This document shows positions 4,243 through 6,122 of a stretch of 6,122 nucleotides of DNA, in pieces (the stretch's first letter is position 1; the number at the start of each line of letters is the position of its first letter). Below the pieces are notes generated by a model, which was not told the DNA's origin, made no database searches, and saw nothing but the letters and a program-made list of their open reading frames with translations. Source of the stretch: Syntrophaceae bacterium UBA6255 (GTDB lineage: Bacteria > Desulfobacterota > Syntrophia > Syntrophales > Smithellaceae); NCBI GenBank assembly GCA_002441205.1, contig DJVN01000097.1:6160-12281 (forward strand). The letters are read 5' to 3'. Both the position numbers and the translations under genes were made by a program.

Positions 4243-4763
4243 ATCTTGCAAGGCATTATGATTGCCGCCCGTGAATCGTTGTCATACATAACCAAAGGGG
4301 ACCATGTTCTATTTTCTTTATAAAGAGATACGGAAGAATTTTCCATATAAGCATCATGCAGGTAATCAGTATTGAAAGATAAAATATCATCCGCAAAGTT
4401 TTTATATACCTCATGGAAAAGGGAATGATGCGAACCATTGCAAGCAATGGTTGACTGCCACTTCGGAACGGGAATCACTTTTTTATAATCAGGGAAAGCG
4501 CAATCGTCTTTTTGTAAAACTATCTGACTGGCTTTCTGGCTTATTACCTTATAACATCCGCTTTCAATCTCAAGGTTTGTTGCGAAAATATGCAACCGGC
4601 CCCCATCTGTACAAATAACCAGACCATCATCAATGAAAACACGCTTTAATGCTTCCCTTTTGTCTTTTGGATTTCTGGCTTTCAGCGCAAACCCGAACCC
4701 CTTTACTTCTTTTTCTCCTTCTCTGTCATTTTTGCTTTTTTTCTCAATAATAATCGTATCCAT
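4230..4763 (-). CDS. Reduced DNA polymerase III beta-clamp-like protein
   Basis: A 177-aa protein in which three separated motifs match the bacterial sliding clamp (DnaN) in the right order. VFIDDGLVICTDGGRLHIF (42-60) matches the clamp 'TDGHRLA' block. FPDYKKVIP (90-98) matches 'FPDYRRVLP'. LSFNTDYLHDAY (128-139), then RAAIIMPCKM (165-174), match 'IGFNVSYVLDVL' and the C-terminal 'AAYVVMPMRL'. In E. coli beta, as I recall it, these three blocks carry the residues of the hydrophobic pocket that binds clamp clients (T172-L177, P242/R246/V247, V360-M364). A normal clamp monomer is about 366 aa in three domains; here domain I and much of the II/III scaffold are missing. Lys/Glu-rich residues 7-21 form a charged leader. 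ATG 4763 lies one base after the previous stop, with GGGGGTG upstream. It could be a mini-clamp, a clamp decoy or a recruitment platform. Confidence 0.72.
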   Translation of the reverse strand: MDTIIIEKKSKNDREGEKEVKGFGFALKARNPKDKREALKRVFIDDGLVICTDGGRLHIFATNLEIESGCYKVISQKASQIVLQKDDCAFPDYKKVIPVPKWQSTIACNGSHHSLFHEVYKNFADDILSFNTDYLHDAYMENSSVSLYKENRTWSPLVMYDNDSRAAIIMPCKMEVC

Positions 4764-4764
4764 T

Positions 4765-4929
4765 TTACACCCCCAAAATACAAGCTATGATTAAGATAAC
4801 CAGAAAATACTTGATGTTGTTTTCTGCCTGTTTTACGCTGTTTAATTCAATCTCAAGATTGCTCTTGTGAGGGCAAGTGGAGCAATCACCTTTTATCCAG
4901 CAGTTGTGACAGGTGGTTAAAGAGGTCAT
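4765..4929 (-). CDS. 54-aa Cys-motif head plus C-terminal membrane segment
   Basis: Start chosen at ATG 4929-4927. GGAGGTG lies 5 bases upstream and the ATG overlaps the preceding TAA by one base; an in-frame ATG at 4950 lies within the upstream gene and would add only 7 residues, without an SD site. The 54-aa product begins MTSLTTCHNCWIKGDCSTCP: C7-x2-C10-W and C16-x2-C19-P, a probable four-cysteine zinc site. A charged linker with helix potential follows (IELNSVKQAENNIK). It ends in a hydrophobic stretch of about 14 residues (YFLVILIIACILGV) at the extreme C-terminus, as in tail-anchored proteins. The layout and 'C-x-N-C-W ... C-x2-C-P' pattern match the 55-aa gene at 3914-4081. It lies directly upstream of the clamp-like gene. 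Confidence 0.78.
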   Translation of the reverse strand: MTSLTTCHNCWIKGDCSTCPHKSNLEIELNSVKQAENNIKYFLVILIIACILGV

Positions 4930-4941
4930 TAGCGCACCTCC
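4927..4941 (-). promoter_or_regulatory. Ribosome binding site and TAATG junction, copy 2
   Basis: GGAGGTGCGCTAATG (leftward) combines the SD site, the stop of the 106-aa gene and the start of the 54-aa Cys gene. It is 14/15 identical to the junction at 4228-4242, and it decides the start at 4929 rather than 4950. Confidence 0.8.
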
Positions 4942-5249
4942 GCAATACATTTACTTACAAATTCATTAATTAAAACATCTAACTGGTTGCTTGTTTTGCC
5001 TTGTGCTTTTTGTTCATATTCACGCACTAGGTCATAACTAACCTTTGAGTGCTGAGAAGGCATAGGCCTGTATCCTGTGACGATTGCAATCCCGTTTATG
5101 TCGTAAACGTCAAAATTCCAGCCGTAAGTTCCAGCAGAATAAGCGACCGGACTTTTATATTGCAATAATGTTTGAAGTTCACAATATCCGACTGATATAA
5201 TTTTGTAATATCCCGCTTTTAATTCTTTCGCTGTTGTTTTGTATTTCAT
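4929..5249 (-). CDS. 106-aa conserved-looking phage or mobile-element protein, unknown function
   Basis: ATG 5249-5247 with AGGAGGG 7 bases upstream, a near-ideal initiation site. The 106-aa protein has an N-terminal helix (TTAKELKAGYYKIISVGY), then a Tyr/Gly-rich core with strands (LLQYKSPVAYSAGTYGWNFD, VYDINGIAIVTGYRPMP), and a C-terminal helical region (SYDLVREYEQKAQG onward). The 'GYCxLQxLLxYxxPxAY...GWxxDxYDxxxxAIxTGYRPxG' pattern is one I recall from small uncharacterised proteins of Firmicutes plasmids, phages and conjugative elements; this is from memory and gives no function. The tail ends -AEVR and overlaps the start of the next gene. No catalytic or metal motif is visible. Confidence 0.82.
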   Translation of the reverse strand: MKYKTTAKELKAGYYKIISVGYCELQTLLQYKSPVAYSAGTYGWNFDVYDINGIAIVTGYRPMPSQHSKVSYDLVREYEQKAQGKTSNQLDVLINEFVSKCIAEVR

Positions 5250-5301
5250 TGTCTTTCCCTCCTATGGGTTAATTGGTTAATGTTTCTAATCCCCTCTATA
5301 A

Positions 5302-5318
5302 TGCCCCCAGTGGAGGCA
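5302..5318 (-). promoter_or_regulatory. Stem-loop in the 80-base gap before the 106-aa gene
   Basis: Reading leftward, TGCCTCC and GGGGGCA (plus-strand 5312-5318 and 5302-5308) form a 7-bp stem with one G-T pair and a 3-base ACT loop. Only TTAT follows, so it is a weak terminator at best. It lies in the largest gap inside the leftward operon (5250-5329), and could be an attenuator, an mRNA-processing site or a leader structure for the downstream six genes. No clear promoter is visible beside it. Confidence 0.45.
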
Positions 5319-5329
5319 CTAACAAGGGA

Positions 5330-5467
5330 CTAAGATATATTATATTGTTCACGCAGTCTTTTCCATTCATTAAATAATACATCAAATTGAATGGGGTCCT
5401 TCCTTCTCATTTTTGCCATATCAGAATAGATAGAGCAAAATAGTTTTTTTGTTATTCTTTTTTTCAT
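5330..5467 (-). CDS. 45-aa basic helical mini-protein
   Basis: Start at ATG 5467-5465, chosen because GGGAGG lies 6 bases upstream. The longer in-frame start at 5530 lies inside the preceding gene and would add a Pro-rich, unlikely N-terminus. The 45-aa product begins MKKRITKKLF and continues as amphipathic helices (CSIYSDMAKMRRKDPIQFD, VLFNEWKRLREQYN). It is strongly basic with one cysteine and no membrane segment. I do not recognise it. Small basic helical proteins of this kind in phages are often nucleic-acid-binding or host-takeover factors, but nothing here proves that. It ends at TAG 5332-5330, before the 80-base gap with a stem-loop. Confidence 0.62.
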   Translation of the reverse strand: MKKRITKKLFCSIYSDMAKMRRKDPIQFDVLFNEWKRLREQYNIS

Positions 5468-5486
5468 TTTTATCCTCCCTTTTTCT

Positions 5487-5687
5487 TTATTTAGTATGAC
5501 CGGGGTTGGCGGCCCCGGCGTTAGATACATCCTCGCGCACTATAACGATTTGCTCGTCATCTGCACACTCGTCAGCGTACAGGTCATATAATCCGCGTCC
5601 GCCATTATTTGCCGATGCTTTAGAGATAAAACGTCTTTTGCCGTCCATATCTTCCGCGTACACATTGTATTTGTCTACTGTATCCAT
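5487..5687 (-). CDS. 66-aa acidic protein, first gene of the leftward operon
   Basis: ATG 5687-5685 follows AGGAGG (5701-5696) with 8 bases spacing, and lies about 20 bases from the predicted transcription start. The 66-aa product is acidic, with strands (KYNVYAEDMDGKRRFISKAS), a Gly turn (NNGGRG), a short acidic helix (YDLYADECADDE) and another strand (QIVIVREDV). The C-terminal tail is flexible (SNAGAANPGHTK). I recognise no family. It is compact and acidic, like many first-expressed phage host-takeover or anti-defence proteins, but this is only an analogy. TAA at 5489-5487 is followed after about 20 bases by the next gene. The DNA is noticeably richer in GC (for example GCGGCCCCGGCG on the plus strand near 5509-5521) than the AT-rich leader upstream. 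Confidence 0.75.
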   Translation of the reverse strand: MDTVDKYNVYAEDMDGKRRFISKASANNGGRGLYDLYADECADDEQIVIVREDVSNAGAANPGHTK

Positions 5688-5710
5688 GATGTGTTCCTCC
5701 TGTTTTATTT

Positions 5711-5750
5711 TGTATTATAATACAGAATCTGTGCCAAGATTAGGATAATC
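5711..5750 (-). promoter_or_regulatory. Probable promoter/operator of the leftward operon
   Basis: A perfect 14-bp palindrome, TGTATTATAATACA (5711-5724), contains TATAAT on both strands; on the minus strand the -10 would be 5719-5714, with transcription starting near 5707, just before the SD site at 5701-5696. No good -35 hexamer lies 16-18 bases upstream (TTGGCA is only 12 bases away), so an activator may be needed. Two more inverted repeats follow: AATCT-N6-AGATT (5726-5730/5737-5741) and GATTA-N3-TAATC (5738-5742/5746-5750). The cluster is compatible with repressor or activator binding over the start site. Confidence 0.5.
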
Positions 5751-5911
5751 ATAAAATAATCTGTAAATATATAATTTATAAAGATAAAAAATATTATTGG
5801 GGGAAAATCAAATAATAAAAAACAGCTAAAAACCTGTTAAAAAGACCATAGAGAAATCAAGTACTTAGTAATAAGCAATCAAATAATCATTATAAATCAA
5901 TAAGTTATAAA

Positions 5912-5960
5912 CCGGTGAAATCCGCAAATTGAAGGGCAAAATCCAGGGTAAAATCACCGG
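5912..5960. repeat. Inverted repeat CCGGTGA/TCACCGG around a 12-bp tandem repeat
   Basis: CCGGTGA (5912-5918) and TCACCGG (5954-5960) are perfect inverted copies 35 bases apart. Between them are two adjacent 12-mers, AGGGCAAAATCC (5933-5944) and AGGGTAAAATCA (5945-5956), 10/12 identical. CCGCAAAT also occurs twice (5922-5929 and after the island near 5977-5984). The segment stands out as GC-richer in very AT-rich surroundings. Confidence 0.6.
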
Positions 5961-6076
5961 AACTATCGACCGAAAACCGCAAATAGCATGATTATGTAAT
6001 AATATTAGTATATTAGAGATATATTAATAAAAAAAACCGAAAGAAATGCAATTAATAAATAGATAAGTACCACCGA

Positions 6077-6122
6077 GTGTCTGCCGCAAGCGCAAGCGGC
6101 AAGGCAGAGATAATGAGAGTAC
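6077..6122 (+). CDS. Possible start of a rightward gene, cut by the window edge
   Basis: A plus-strand frame is open from 6059 (after the stop at 6056-6058) to the end, with possible starts at GTG 6077 and ATG 6113. It would encode VSAASASGKAEIMRV or just MRV. No strong SD site precedes either start (only a weak CAGAGA before 6113). It would be divergent from the leftward operon. The call rests on very little sequence. Confidence 0.18.
   Translation, partial: MSAASASGKAEIMRV
6081..6107. repeat. GC-rich hairpin at the right edge
   Basis: GCCGC (6083-6087) and GCGGC (6096-6100) form a perfect stem with loop AAGCGCAA. CTGCC (6081-6085) can alternatively pair with GGCAG (6103-6107). The loop region contains tandem GCAAGC units. 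It is not followed by a T-run on either strand, so a terminator is unlikely. It contrasts sharply with the A/T-rich DNA to its left. Confidence 0.5.

Larger units (their letters stand above)
5688..6122. other. AT-rich non-coding region upstream of the leftward operon
   Basis: These 435 bases contain no convincing complete gene; frames are short and broken by many stops. Reading from left to right: a leader with SD site; the palindromic promoter region (5711-5750); a long A/T-rich stretch (5751-5905) with a weak hairpin AACAG/CTGTT (5821-5825/5834-5838) followed on the minus strand by a T-run, a possible leftward terminator for something beyond the edge; a GC-richer island (5911-5991); another A/T stretch (5992-6060); and a GC hairpin at the right edge. 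AT-rich DNA with repeats beside regulated promoters suits a control region or replication origin (inference). Confidence 0.6.

Noticed and set aside
4256..4447. Frame within the clamp-like gene, and the plus-strand frame at 5506-5748
   Set aside because: The first is an alternate frame of a gene with DnaN motifs. The second crosses the SD site and promoter of the leftward operon.
4230..4763. Annotation as a normal DnaN
   Set aside because: The protein is half the expected length and lacks domain I, so only a reduced clamp-like call is justified.
5725..5736. Sigma-54-like promoter (TGGCAC on the minus strand)
   Set aside because: The -24-like TGGCAC is present, but the required GC at the -12 element is GT, and an obvious TATAAT lies nearby.
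5933..5956. CRISPR array
   Set aside because: There are only two adjacent 12-mers with no spacers, and no cas genes.

Overview
The window looks like the accessory or early region of a temperate or lytic bacteriophage (or a prophage) from an AT-rich bacterial background. The reasons are short, tightly packed genes with overlapping start and stop codons, a tRNA gene inside an operon, and several protein types typical of tailed-phage early regions: a metallophosphoesterase, a DUF3310-type protein, a mini HExxH protein and an 'AAPELLEA'-type small protein. No structural, packaging, integrase or rRNA genes are visible. Most genes carry good Shine-Dalgarno sites (AGGAGG or GGAGG type), so the host uses canonical SD initiation. 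I cannot name the host.

Layout. The left half (1-3583) is a plus-strand operon: a coiled-coil mini-protein, a calcineurin-like metallophosphoesterase with an N-terminal helical domain, two small unknowns, an HExxH protein, tRNA-Tyr(GTA), a Cys/His mini-protein, a 67-aa unknown, a DUF3310-like protein, an 85-aa protein ending in an SSB-like DDVPF tip, a 65-aa unknown, and a Cys-rich protein with a C-terminal helix-turn-helix. It ends at a GC hairpin (3585-3601). The right half (5687 down to 3649) is a convergent minus-strand operon of eight short genes: an acidic 66-aa protein, a basic 45-aa protein, a 106-aa unknown, a 54-aa Cys-motif membrane mini-protein, a 177-aa protein resembling a cut-down DNA polymerase sliding clamp, a 50-aa Cys-rich protein, a 55-aa Cys-motif membrane mini-protein, and an 84-aa phage-type protein. 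The last 435 bases (5688-6122) are an AT-rich non-coding region. It holds a probable minus-strand promoter on a perfect 14-bp palindrome, other inverted repeats, a GC-richer island with a 12-bp tandem repeat, and a GC hairpin at the right edge.

How the genes may work together. Almost every gene start overlaps or abuts the preceding stop (ATGA or TAATG junctions), so each operon is probably translated as a coupled unit. The most notable hypothesis is that the element carries imitations of both major replisome docking hubs: a minimal clamp-like protein that keeps the three motifs lining the clamp's peptide-binding pocket, and a non-OB protein with an SSB-type C-terminal tip. The clamp-like gene sits between two small genes that encode a Cys-motif head plus a hydrophobic tail, which suggests (inference only) membrane-associated partners. 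All family calls come from reading motifs by eye; no database search was run.
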